A stretch of DNA of 16,420 nucleotides, taken from positions 1 through 16,420 of the forward strand of contig JBJKOY010000016.1 in assembly GCA_046706945.1 (NCBI GenBank), given 5' to 3'. Of the stretch, positions 1 through 6,970 are shown in pieces. Both the position numbers and the translations under genes were made by a program. The stretch is from FEN-1297 sp046706945 (GTDB lineage: Bacteria; Bacteroidota; Ignavibacteria; Ignavibacteriales; Ignavibacteriaceae). Position 1 is the first letter of the stretch, and every line of letters begins with the position of its first letter. Under the pieces are notes generated by a model that had not been told where the DNA came from, did no database searches, and saw only the letters and a list, made by a program, of their open reading frames with translations.

Positions 1-337
1 GAATAAATTCTTTATGGGTGAAAGGCTTGGTTATATAATCGTAAGCGCCGCCCTTAATGGCTTCGACGGCTGTTTCGATGGAACCGTGAGCGGTCATAAG
101 CACCGCCGTTGTATCGGGAGATATGGATTTCAGCCGGGAAAGGGTCTGCAGGCCGTCTATGGGTTCCATCTTCAAGTCGATGAATGCGATGTCGAAGAAT
201 ATTTCCTGGGCTCTCTTCAGCGCATCCAGGGGATTGCCGAAAGTCTCCGGAAGAAAATTCTGAGAGCTCAGCGAAAGCTCTATTACTTTAAGAATATTAA
301 TCTCGTCGTCTATGACTAAGATTCTGCCTTTATCCAT
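1..337 (-). CDS. Response regulator, receiver domain (partial, C-terminus beyond left edge)
   Basis: The first 112 residues are a CheY-like receiver domain. The acidic pair is D10/D11, the phospho-acceptor is D54 (in DIAFIDLKM), the switch Thr is T82 (VLMTAHGS) and the conserved Lys is K104 (YITKPF). The phrase ETAVEAIKGGAYDYITKPF is typical of NtrC-type and related regulators, but the output domain is outside the window, so the class is open. The usual proline four residues after the phospho-Asp is Glu here, with proline one place later. The start codon lies inside the 3' end of the histidine kinase gene (8-nt overlap), so the two are a translationally coupled cognate pair: the kinase at the membrane would phosphorylate D54. 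No Shine-Dalgarno is seen; coupling explains initiation. Domain call is certain; target genes are unknown. Confidence 0.93.
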   Translation of the reverse strand, partial: MDKGRILVIDDEINILKVIELSLSSQNFLPETFGNPLDALKRAQEIFFDIAFIDLKMEPIDGLQTLSRLKSISPDTTAVLMTAHGSIETAVEAIKGGAYDYITKPFTHKEFI

Positions 338-2177
338 TATTTTGCACCGGAATAGTGATTATGAATTTGCTGCCCAAACCGGGTTTGCTCCATACGTCTA
401 TGGATCCGTGATGCTGTTCTACAATTTCTTTGGCAATGGTTAATCCCAAGCCCACGCTGCCGGGCTTACCGCCGCTCACCTGAACGAATTTATCGAAAAT
501 TTTATCGAGATAATCCGGATTTATTCCGCTTCCGGTATCCGAGATTATAACCGCGATGTTTTTGTCCTGCATTTCCGAGTCAATGTTAATCTCGCCGCCT
601 TTATCCGTAAATTTTATCGAGTTGCCGATGAAATTTCCGAAGGCGCCGGACAGGGCGTCGTAGTCCGCCGAAATTAAAGGAAGGTTTTCGTTATAGTTAT
701 AATAAATATTTATTCCCTTCTCTTTGCACTGCAGTGTAAAAGCTTTTACCGTATTCCGCAGCAATTCGTTTAAATCCGTCGTCCCGAAGTGCAGCCTTAT
801 GCCGCCTGATTCAATGCTGGACAGTTGAAGGATCTCTTTTACGAGCCGGTTAAGCCTGATGTAATCTTCTTTCATGGAAGAAACGAGCTCCGCCTGCCTC
901 GGTGAAATATCGCCTACGATGCCGTCCCCGAACATGTCGATCGCCATTCCCATCGAGGTTAAAGGCGTTTTAAGTTCGTGCGAGACTTTTGCCACGAATT
1001 CGGATTTCAGCCTGTCCAGTTCCTCGTACTTGGTTATGTCGTTGAAGACTATCAATGCCGCGTTAATATCGTTTTCGGGAAGATTTATAGAAGAGAATTT
1101 CAATTTGTAATATCTTTCCAATCCTTCTTTGTTTACTATTCTGAAAACATCTTCTTTTTCCTTGGAAGGTATACCGTCTATAAAGCATTTTACCGTTTCG
1201 CAGACTTTTTTATCGTTTATCAGGTCCGAAATAATAATGCTCCCGGAGCGGATCTTCCCGAACTCTGCTTCGAACGCCCTGTTCACAAGAAGGACCGTCA
1301 TCGATCCGTCTATCATTAAGACGGGATCGTTAATGCTTTCTATTACGGTTTCGGACTTCCTTTTTTCGTAAAGTATTTTGTTGATGTTCAATTTTTCGTA
1401 TCTCTTCAGCCGCCTGACCATGCTGTTGAATTCGTCCGCCAGTATACCGATCTCGTCCGAGTCTTCGCTGTGAATAACCTGATCGAAGTTTCCGGCCGAA
1501 ATATGTTTTACTGAACGCGTTAGGTCTTTTACAGGCTTCACTATAAACTTTGAGAACTTTGTACTGAACACAAGGCTGATAACCGTCCCGAGTATCAGCA
1601 GGAAAAGCATCGTATATGCGGCGATTTGGGTTATCGATTCTATATTACTCTCGGAATTCTTTATGAACTTATGGTTGATTTCGAAAATTTTATAGCAGTC
1701 GGACTTTACCTGCGAAATCATCGACACTGCCCTTGAGTATTCGTTTTGTTTTTCCTGGTTGTTTGCATAAAGGACGTTGTTGTTTATGATGAATGAAATC
1801 TCGGAAAGAAATATTTTATACTTTGTGTTGGTACTGTCTAGTATCGATATCTCGTCTGAAGTATACGCGGATTCCCTGGCGCGTTCGTACCAGTAAAAGA
1901 AATCCTGCTTTGCGTCCTCGAATAAGTTTGCGCCCCTTGTTGTATTGTCCTTGCTGAAAATAAGGAAGAGCCCGTTTGCCTGGTTGTCAAGGGATCTTAC
2001 CATATTATCCGCGGCTACTATCGAAGAATAATTTTCTACAATTATCGCCCTGAAGGATTCGTTTAATCTGTTGAAATTATAAAGGCTCCAGACCATTACC
2101 ACAATCATAATAATAATGACCACGATAAAGCCGGTCAGTATCTTTGCCCTTAAGGTTTTAAAAAAAGCTCTGAACAT
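330..2177 (-). CDS. Membrane sensor histidine kinase (HAMP-PAS-HisKA-HATPase)
   Basis: A 615-residue transmembrane kinase. Membrane segments lie at about 12-32 and 186-206 and enclose a roughly 150-residue helical periplasmic region that looks like a four-helix-bundle sensor rather than a PAS or Cache fold. A HAMP linker follows (about 207-262), then a PAS-like domain (about 272-390) and HisKA with phospho-acceptor H400 in FVAKVSHELKTPLTS. The HATPase shows an N box (GNFIGNSIKFT, 514-524), G1 (DTGSGI, 547-552) and G2 (GSVGLGL, 573-579). All catalytic motifs are intact. Architecture resembles PhoR/KinE-like kinases. It precedes and overlaps the response regulator. The 209-base gap upstream probably holds its promoter; no Shine-Dalgarno is visible before the ATG. 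The signal sensed cannot be told from sequence. Confidence 0.95.
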   Translation of the reverse strand: MFRAFFKTLRAKILTGFIVVIIIMIVVMVWSLYNFNRLNESFRAIIVENYSSIVAADNMVRSLDNQANGLFLIFSKDNTTRGANLFEDAKQDFFYWYERARESAYTSDEISILDSTNTKYKIFLSEISFIINNNVLYANNQEKQNEYSRAVSMISQVKSDCYKIFEINHKFIKNSESNIESITQIAAYTMLFLLILGTVISLVFSTKFSKFIVKPVKDLTRSVKHISAGNFDQVIHSEDSDEIGILADEFNSMVRRLKRYEKLNINKILYEKRKSETVIESINDPVLMIDGSMTVLLVNRAFEAEFGKIRSGSIIISDLINDKKVCETVKCFIDGIPSKEKEDVFRIVNKEGLERYYKLKFSSINLPENDINAALIVFNDITKYEELDRLKSEFVAKVSHELKTPLTSMGMAIDMFGDGIVGDISPRQAELVSSMKEDYIRLNRLVKEILQLSSIESGGIRLHFGTTDLNELLRNTVKAFTLQCKEKGINIYYNYNENLPLISADYDALSGAFGNFIGNSIKFTDKGGEINIDSEMQDKNIAVIISDTGSGINPDYLDKIFDKFVQVSGGKPGSVGLGLTIAKEIVEQHHGSIDVWSKPGLGSKFIITIPVQNNG

Positions 2178-2386
2178 AAAACAAACTATTTAACGACGAT
2201 AAATAATCAATTTTTGATATAAAAACAAAGCAGTAATGCGACGGTTGCAGCCCTAATTTGCTTTCCGGATACGACAAAACAGACTAGGATAATGCTGAAC
2301 GAGGTAAGAATTAGATTCCGTAGGTTAAAATGCCGGCATATTCAAAACAAATTATCGGTAAAAATATTTCGGTATACCGCATCGTG

Positions 2387-2956
2387 TCATTTTATTATTT
2401 TCGATATCATTTTAAATTCATCGGTCCCCGAGAAGGCTAGGAGCTCGAATAAAATCGATTCCGTTGTTGTAATTTCCGCTCCGTGCGACCTCATCCTCTC
2501 GAGCGCAAATTTGTAATCGGAATCATTCCGGGAGGATGTCGCGTCAGCGGCAAGGTCCGCCTGGAAGCCGTTCGCGATCAGATCCAGTACCGTCTGCTGT
2601 ATGCAAACGTGGGATTCGATTCCGGCGACTACAACCTGACTGACGTTATTGTCCTTCAGCCGCGTAAAAAGGTTGCCCGCCAGAGCGCAGCTGAAGCCGG
2701 TTTTTTGAATGGCGCTTAATCCTTCAAGTTCTTTCAGCAGAGGAGCAGCGGTCGTTCCCAATCCCCTCGGGTACTGCTCGGTATAGAAAATAGGGATATT
2801 CAGCACTTTGAATCCTTTGATCAGCTTTAAAGTATTTTTAACAACGTAATCCGGATCTTTCATTACCGCCAGGATTTTTTCCTGGATATCTACGACGAGC
2901 AGCGCGGTTTTATCTCGGGACAGTATTACTTTATTTCTTTCTACGGAGCTTTCCAT
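2387..2956 (-). CDS. Isochorismatase-family cysteine hydrolase
   Basis: A 189-residue cytosolic protein of the isochorismatase/nicotinamidase-like fold. The expected catalytic triad is present: D23 in ALLVVDIQEK, K85 in IQKTGFSCA and nucleophile C118 in VVAGIESHVCIQ. Length is normal and there is no signal peptide. The pattern EQYPRGLG plus GIESHVC is that of the YcaC-like / general hydrolase branch, not the long multidomain EntB isochorismatases; nicotinamidase is unlikely because the metal-binding D-x-H motif of PncA is not seen. Family members cleave C-N or ether bonds in small amides and related compounds; the substrate here is unknown. It sits alone between the kinase and the C39-like peptidase on the same strand, with gaps of about 110 and 210 bases, so operon membership is uncertain. 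Confidence 0.9.
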   Translation of the reverse strand: MESSVERNKVILSRDKTALLVVDIQEKILAVMKDPDYVVKNTLKLIKGFKVLNIPIFYTEQYPRGLGTTAAPLLKELEGLSAIQKTGFSCALAGNLFTRLKDNNVSQVVVAGIESHVCIQQTVLDLIANGFQADLAADATSSRNDSDYKFALERMRSHGAEITTTESILFELLAFSGTDEFKMISKIIK

Positions 2957-3033
2957 TTTTACACCCGTTCTTTTTAAATAATCAGCTTCTCTTTTTTTAA
3001 TGTTTTATAAAATTATGTTTTTCAATTATCAAT

Positions 3034-3055
3034 GTATGAAATTAAATATTCATAC
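3034..3055. repeat. Short inverted repeat upstream of the hydrolase gene
   Basis: GTATGAA at 3034-3040 and TTCATAC at 3049-3055 form a perfect 7-base dyad with an 8-base spacer. It lies in the AT-rich gap between the C39-like peptidase stop and the hydrolase start, both on the minus strand. No T-run follows on either strand, so it is not a normal terminator. It could be an operator for the hydrolase, or chance in AT-rich DNA. Confidence 0.3.
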
Positions 3056-3068
3056 GGTAGATTAATAA

Positions 3069-3905
3069 TTAATATATAGGATCCATCCCGTATTTACCGC
3101 ATGCAAACATCATAAGCAGGGCAGAAAGATCTACCAGGGCTTTTTTTTGATCTTCGGAATAAATCACCAGGTCGTATATCTCCGCAACGAACTGCATGTT
3201 CTTAAGAATTTTTTTTAACTCCTTGTAGGAAGGGGTTCCGTGCCAGTTTGCGACTTGTTTTACAAGCAGGTTCTCGTGTCTTCTCAAAAATTCGTTGAAC
3301 GATATAGTCCTTTTCGATACCGGGGTCCTCGGCCTGCAGATAGTTATCAAATCGTTGAAATAGGTGTCCCATTTTTCCGCAAGATCCTTATTCCGGTCTC
3401 TCATAACGTACCTTGCCTTCTCGAGAGTAAACTTGGCTTTTGTCCCGGGTTTGTATTTGGGGATAAGAGCATATCCGTCGTAGCTTATATAGCCGGTTTC
3501 GTCGTCGATATATTTCCAGCGTTTGAGCAACTGGTTCTCGCTTAGTATGACAATGACTTTGTCAAGCGCGCTGTCCACGACGATAAATTTTTTCTGCTGC
3601 TCGTTAATAACGGTGAACCAATGCTCCCAATTATCTACGCTCAGGACGCATGGAAGTCCCTGTTTTAAATGTCCGGTTAAAACTCTGGCGGCTTCCGAGG
3701 GAATTTCCCTCCTGAAATATTTCATCTTGCAGTCGAAGCTTTTTGCGGCTTTGGCAAGGCCGATTTCATCGGTGCCGTACCACCAGGTGCTGCCTGCTCT
3801 TCTGCCGATCTCCCTTTCGTTTTCAAATCTGCCCAGCATTACCAGGGCATATTTTAACGCGAAGGGTCCGCATTGATATTTATAGGGCTGGGGGTAGAAA
3901 CTCAT
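3069..3905 (-). CDS. Stand-alone C39-like cysteine peptidase
   Basis: A 278-residue protein whose first ~150 residues match the C39-like papain fold: nucleophile C12 with oxyanion Gln Q11 (YKYQCGPFALKYAL), H95 in EHWFTVI and D111 in FIVVDSALD, all at family spacing. Classical C39 domains sit on bacteriocin ABC exporters and cut double-glycine leaders; this one has no ABC or membrane domain and no signal peptide, so it should act in the cytosol. Residues about 165-278 form a helix-rich, basic C-terminal extension that I do not recognise. The start is only 99 bases from the divergent ATP-grasp ligase gene, so the two may share a control region. No substrate-like small peptide with a GG or GA leader was found nearby. 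Fold call is firm; proteolytic activity and target are inference. Confidence 0.82.
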   Translation of the reverse strand: MSFYPQPYKYQCGPFALKYALVMLGRFENEREIGRRAGSTWWYGTDEIGLAKAAKSFDCKMKYFRREIPSEAARVLTGHLKQGLPCVLSVDNWEHWFTVINEQQKKFIVVDSALDKVIVILSENQLLKRWKYIDDETGYISYDGYALIPKYKPGTKAKFTLEKARYVMRDRNKDLAEKWDTYFNDLITICRPRTPVSKRTISFNEFLRRHENLLVKQVANWHGTPSYKELKKILKNMQFVAEIYDLVIYSEDQKKALVDLSALLMMFACGKYGMDPIY

Positions 3906-4004
3906 ATCTTTTTATTTTTGCGTGTTAATTTAATGAATGTTTGGGATTTTATCATCAACGAAATTTTGGTAAAAAAACGTTTTTTCTGTATTTTTATTTT
4001 CGAT

Positions 4005-5060
4005 ATGGATAAAAGAATTAAAGTTGCGGTAATATTCAACGAAGCTCATCCTGAAATGTACGTCAAATCTGTAGAGCACGAGATAAAAGAACTTGATTTT
4101 ATACCTTATTTCGAGGTGGAGGAGCTTACGCCGATCGAGGAATACGAGATCCTTACGGAAAGACTTAACAAAGCGGGATTCGAAGCTTACCGGTTGAATA
4201 TAAAAGACGACATCCGTCTTCTTCTGAAGAATTTAAAAGTCAATAAGCCGGATGTGATTTTTAATTTTGTCGAACTTTATAAGGATAATTCGCGTCTGGA
4301 AATGAATTTTGTCGGGCTTTATGAACTGCTCGGGATCCCCTATACGGGCGCCCCGCCGATGGCGCTTGCCAACTGCCAGAACAAGGTTCTTGCAAAAAGG
4401 CTCTTGAATGCCCGTGGGATCAGAACGCCCCGGTATGTTTTCGTAAAAAACAGGAGGAAAAACTACCGGCATCTACTGAATTTTCCCTTGATTGTAAAAC
4501 CGGCATACGAGGACGCGAGCGTCGGTATCGAAAACGATTCAATAGCCGAGACTCAAAAACAGCTGAATGAGAGGATAGATTACACTTTGAGCTGCTTTTC
4601 CCAGCCGGCGCTGGTTGAAGAATTCATAGACGGGAGGGAATTGAATATCGCGATTCTGGGAGACAAAAATCCGAAAGCCCTGCCGATAAGCGAAATCGAT
4701 TTTACCGAAATGCCGGATCATTTGTACAACATTGTGAGTTACCAGGCAAAATGGGACCCGCAGCACGAAGCTTATCATAAGACCATACCCAGCTGTCCGG
4801 CAATCCTTCCCAAAAGAATTGAAACGAGAGCAAAAGATATAGCCTTGAGGGCCTTCAAAGCCATGGGCTGCAGGGATTATGCCCGTGTGGACATGCGGCT
4901 GGCTAAGAACAATGATTTGTACGTACTTGAAGTTAATCCGAACCCTGATCTTACGGACGGCGCCGGTTTTATGAGATCCGCCGGGGCTGCCGGTTATTCC
5001 TACGTTAGAGCGTTGAAAAAAATAATAAGTCTTGCCTGGGCCCGGAGAAAGCGGGCTTAA
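4005..5060 (+). CDS. ATP-grasp ligase, D-Ala-D-Ala ligase-like
   Basis: A 351-residue ATP-grasp enzyme that would join a carboxylate to an amine through an acyl-phosphate. Visible motifs: N-terminal Rossmann-like strand (IKVAVIFN), NKVLAKRLL (126-134), ATP-lysine K165 in PLIVKPAYEDASVGI, the hinge VEEFIDGREL (204-213), and Mg-binding D296 and E309/N311 in DYARVDMRL and VLEVNPNPDLTDGAGF. A longer reading frame opens at 3873, but the ATG at 4005 is chosen because the upstream part runs into the divergent peptidase gene and family members begin near MKVAVIFN. No Shine-Dalgarno is seen. True D-Ala-D-Ala ligases have similar motifs, but there is no mur gene context; the enzyme may instead link amino acids or peptides. 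It is 10 bases upstream of a DedA gene and divergent from a C39-like peptidase. Confidence 0.88.
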   Translation: MDKRIKVAVIFNEAHPEMYVKSVEHEIKELDFIPYFEVEELTPIEEYEILTERLNKAGFEAYRLNIKDDIRLLLKNLKVNKPDVIFNFVELYKDNSRLEMNFVGLYELLGIPYTGAPPMALANCQNKVLAKRLLNARGIRTPRYVFVKNRRKNYRHLLNFPLIVKPAYEDASVGIENDSIAETQKQLNERIDYTLSCFSQPALVEEFIDGRELNIAILGDKNPKALPISEIDFTEMPDHLYNIVSYQAKWDPQHEAYHKTIPSCPAILPKRIETRAKDIALRAFKAMGCRDYARVDMRLAKNNDLYVLEVNPNPDLTDGAGFMRSAGAAGYSYVRALKKIISLAWARRKRA

Positions 5061-5070
5061 TATATATCTT

Positions 5071-5724
5071 ATGGATTTAATAAAATATTTAATCGATCTT
5101 GTTCTACACCTCGATGTGCACCTCCAGTCCATAATCCTTCAATACGGTACGCTGACCTATGTAATTCTCTTCCTCGTTATCTTCGGAGAGACCGGACTTG
5201 TAGTTACTCCTTTCTTACCCGGCGATTCCTTATTGTTTGCCGCAGGGACGTTTGCCGCAAAAGGATCGTTTAGTCTTCACATATTAATTATACTTTTGAT
5301 AATCGCCGCCGTTCTGGGCGATACGGTTAATTATTGGATAGGCCATTACATAGGACCCAGGATATTCGAAAAAGAAAACGTACGCTTTTTTAAAAAAGAA
5401 TACCTCCAGAGAACGCATAAGTTTTACGAGAAATACGGCGGCAAGACGATTATTATAGCGCGCTTCATCCCGATAGTAAGAACTTTTGCGCCCTTTGTCG
5501 CCGGTATCGGAAGCATGAATTATTCCAAGTTTATTGTTTATAATGTTATAGGCGGGGCGGCATGGGTGCTGCTGTTTACGGTTACCGGTTATTATTTCGG
5601 CAATATACCGGTGGTTAAAGATAATTTTTCGCTGGTTATCATGGTAATTATATTTATCTCGGTTCTCCCGGGAATTATCGAATACACCAGGCACAGGATG
5701 GCCCGGTCGAAATCACGGGCATGA
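5071..5724 (+). CDS. DedA-family inner membrane protein
   Basis: A 217-residue polytopic protein of the DedA/SNARE-associated (VTT) family, thought to move lipid carriers such as undecaprenyl phosphate, or phospholipids, across the membrane. The functionally required residues known from E. coli YqjA/YghB (E39, D51, R130, R136) have counterparts here at E40 (FGETGLVV), D52 (FLPGDSLLF), R131 and R137 (ARFIPIVRTFAPFVAG). GDTVNYWIGHYIG is also a family hallmark. Length is typical. The ATG at 5071, 10 bases after the ligase stop, is preferred over an upstream in-frame ATG at 5032, which would overlap the ligase by 29 bases and add a hydrophilic 13-residue tail. Tight spacing says it is co-transcribed with the ATP-grasp gene. 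If the carrier is undecaprenyl phosphate, the pair would both touch cell-envelope precursor metabolism (inference). Confidence 0.93.
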   Translation: MDLIKYLIDLVLHLDVHLQSIILQYGTLTYVILFLVIFGETGLVVTPFLPGDSLLFAAGTFAAKGSFSLHILIILLIIAAVLGDTVNYWIGHYIGPRIFEKENVRFFKKEYLQRTHKFYEKYGGKTIIIARFIPIVRTFAPFVAGIGSMNYSKFIVYNVIGGAAWVLLFTVTGYYFGNIPVVKDNFSLVIMVIIFISVLPGIIEYTRHRMARSKSRA

Positions 5725-5744
5725 TGCCTATCTCTGCATGCCCG
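5716..5744. terminator. Hairpin spanning two convergent stop codons
   Basis: CGGGCATG at 5716-5723 pairs perfectly with CATGCCCG at 5737-5744 (8 bp, 13-nt loop). The dedA and tonB genes converge with only 3 bases between them, so no room exists for a separate terminator; this GC-rich hairpin covers both stop codons and could serve both strands. A T-run is missing, so efficiency as an intrinsic terminator is doubtful; it may instead protect 3' ends or block collision of transcripts. Confidence 0.4.
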
Positions 5745-6471
5745 GCCCGAAACGTACAGCAATTGTCATTTGAACTTTTACCGGGACTCCTCCGTCGCGC
5801 CCCGGCTCGAAGTACGTTTCGGCAATTGCTCTTTCGGCCGACCGGTCGCAGCCGAAGCCTATTCCCTTTATTAAGTATGTCTTCCTCACCGTTCCGGTTT
5901 CGTCTATATATGCAAGCACGTAAACGGTGCCGGTAATTCCTTCGGCTCTGGCAGCTTCCGGGTAGACGGCCTTTGCAGTTATGCTCTCCGTCCCGCCGAT
6001 GGGTACGGGCATCTGATCAGCCGCCACGTGATAGACATCTTCTTCCTCCCCGGTATTTCCGCCTCCGCCGTTTGATCCCGAATCGCCGTCTCCGTTACCG
6101 GTTGGGGAATTGTTCCCGGCAGCCGCGAGGGAATCCCGGTTTGATTTTACCGAACGGATATCCGGGCTTGAGTTTTTTTCGGGGTGTTTACTTTTTATCT
6201 TTTTTATTCCGACTTCTTTTTCCTTGAGCGGTCTGCGGCTTTTAAAGTTTGTAAGCCCGGAAGAGGTCCTTTTATACTTCCCCGGCAATACCGTACCGGG
6301 AACTTTTCCGTTCGAATTATTTTCAACCGTTGTACTGAGTCCGATTACGATGTATTTTGATTTAGCCGGCCGGTTATTACCGTGTAATAGGGAGAGGATT
6401 GCGATGAGCAGGCAAATATGCATACAAAATGAAACTGCCGAAGAAAAATTTTTAATGGAAAGAAGTTTCAT
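5728..6471 (-). CDS. tonB: TonB energy-transducing protein
   Basis: A 247-residue TonB-family protein: an N-terminal membrane anchor (about 10-30), a long periplasmic spacer (31-155) and a C-terminal TonB domain (about 165-243) with the recognisable PEAARAEGITGTVYVLAYID and IGFGCDRSAERAI segments. It would carry energy from the ExbB/ExbD proton channel to outer-membrane receptors such as the cobalamin receptor encoded at 10715-12646. The spacer lacks the usual Pro-Glu/Pro-Lys repeats; it is Lys-rich (about 76-100) and then Gly/Asn/Ser-rich (about 118-141). It is the last gene of an exbB-exbD-tonB cluster on the minus strand, separated from exbD by about 100 bases containing a hairpin. The 3' end meets dedA head-on. 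Confidence 0.9.
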   Translation of the reverse strand: MKLLSIKNFSSAVSFCMHICLLIAILSLLHGNNRPAKSKYIVIGLSTTVENNSNGKVPGTVLPGKYKRTSSGLTNFKSRRPLKEKEVGIKKIKSKHPEKNSSPDIRSVKSNRDSLAAAGNNSPTGNGDGDSGSNGGGGNTGEEEDVYHVAADQMPVPIGGTESITAKAVYPEAARAEGITGTVYVLAYIDETGTVRKTYLIKGIGFGCDRSAERAIAETYFEPGRDGGVPVKVQMTIAVRFGPGMQR

Positions 6472-6520
6472 TGTTATTCATCTTGCGCGGATCAAATAAA
6501 TATCGTTGCGGTATAGGGGC

Positions 6521-6545
6521 CCGCCGTTCTCAATGTAAGCGGCGG
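6521..6545 (-). other. Intercistronic hairpin between exbD and tonB
   Basis: CCGCCG (6521-6526) pairs with CGGCGG (6540-6545); a U-G and an A-U pair extend it to about 8 bp with a 9-nt loop. It sits between the exbD stop and tonB start and has no T-run on the minus strand. It may be an mRNA-stability or partial-attenuation element that sets ExbB/ExbD above TonB, a ratio known in other bacteria. Function is inferred from position only. Confidence 0.4.
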
Positions 6546-6568
6546 CTGGCTCCATAGCTTATGTGAAT

Positions 6569-6970
6569 TTATTTTTTCACAGCTGCTATCAAAAGTTTTT
6601 CCGCACCCGCGTTTTTTATTATATCGAATAAATATACTACTTTGCCGTAAACGGCATCTTTGTCGGCTTTTACAATTACATCACGGCTGTTTTTCTTTCT
6701 AAAATCCGCTTTCAGCTCGGAGTTAAGGCTGTCTAAATTCACGGAACGGCTGTCCAAGAAGACCTGGTCCTTGCTATTCATATAAATTTGAATTTTGCCG
6801 GCCTGACTGTTATCCGGAAACGATGCTTTGGGAAGATTCACTTTCATTGCGCTTGTTATGAGAAATGGACTGGCAATCATAAAAATTATCAGTACAACAA
6901 GTATTACGTCGGTGAAAGGAGTAATATTTATTTCGGAAAATTCTTTATCCTCTATTCTGTATTTTCTCAT
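6569..6970 (-). CDS. exbD: ExbD/TolR-family proton channel subunit
   Basis: A 133-residue ExbD/TolR protein with a short cytosolic N-terminus, one membrane helix (about 21-40) and a periplasmic domain. The proton-path Asp is D21 in INITPFTDVILVVLIIFMIASPF, the strongest family signature. Length is normal. The start codon lies 26 bases inside the exbB 3' end, so the two are translationally coupled and no separate Shine-Dalgarno is visible. With ExbB it would form the proton-driven motor for TonB. ExbD rather than TolR is favoured because tonB is the next gene and no tolB/pal is present. Confidence 0.94.
   Translation of the reverse strand: MRKYRIEDKEFSEINITPFTDVILVVLIIFMIASPFLITSAMKVNLPKASFPDNSQAGKIQIYMNSKDQVFLDSRSVNLDSLNSELKADFRKKNSRDVIVKADKDAVYGKVVYLFDIIKNAGAEKLLIAAVKK

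Noticed and set aside
2330..2339. ATGCCGGCAT palindrome downstream of the hydrolase
   Set aside because: Ten bases with no loop and no T-run; too short to act as a terminator and without other context.
3873..4004. 44-residue N-terminal extension of the ATP-grasp frame
   Set aside because: It overlaps the start of the divergent peptidase gene, is hydrophobic and unlike ligase N-termini, which begin near the ATG at 4005.
3069..5060. RiPP (bacteriocin or graspetide) biosynthesis cluster
   Set aside because: A C39-like peptidase and ATP-grasp enzyme might suggest this, but there is no precursor peptide or exporter, and the ligase motifs are D-Ala-D-Ala-like rather than graspetide-type.
4539..5132. 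197-codon minus-strand frame under the ATP-grasp gene
   Set aside because: It is antisense to a gene with full ATP-grasp motifs and shows no domain or ribosome site of its own.
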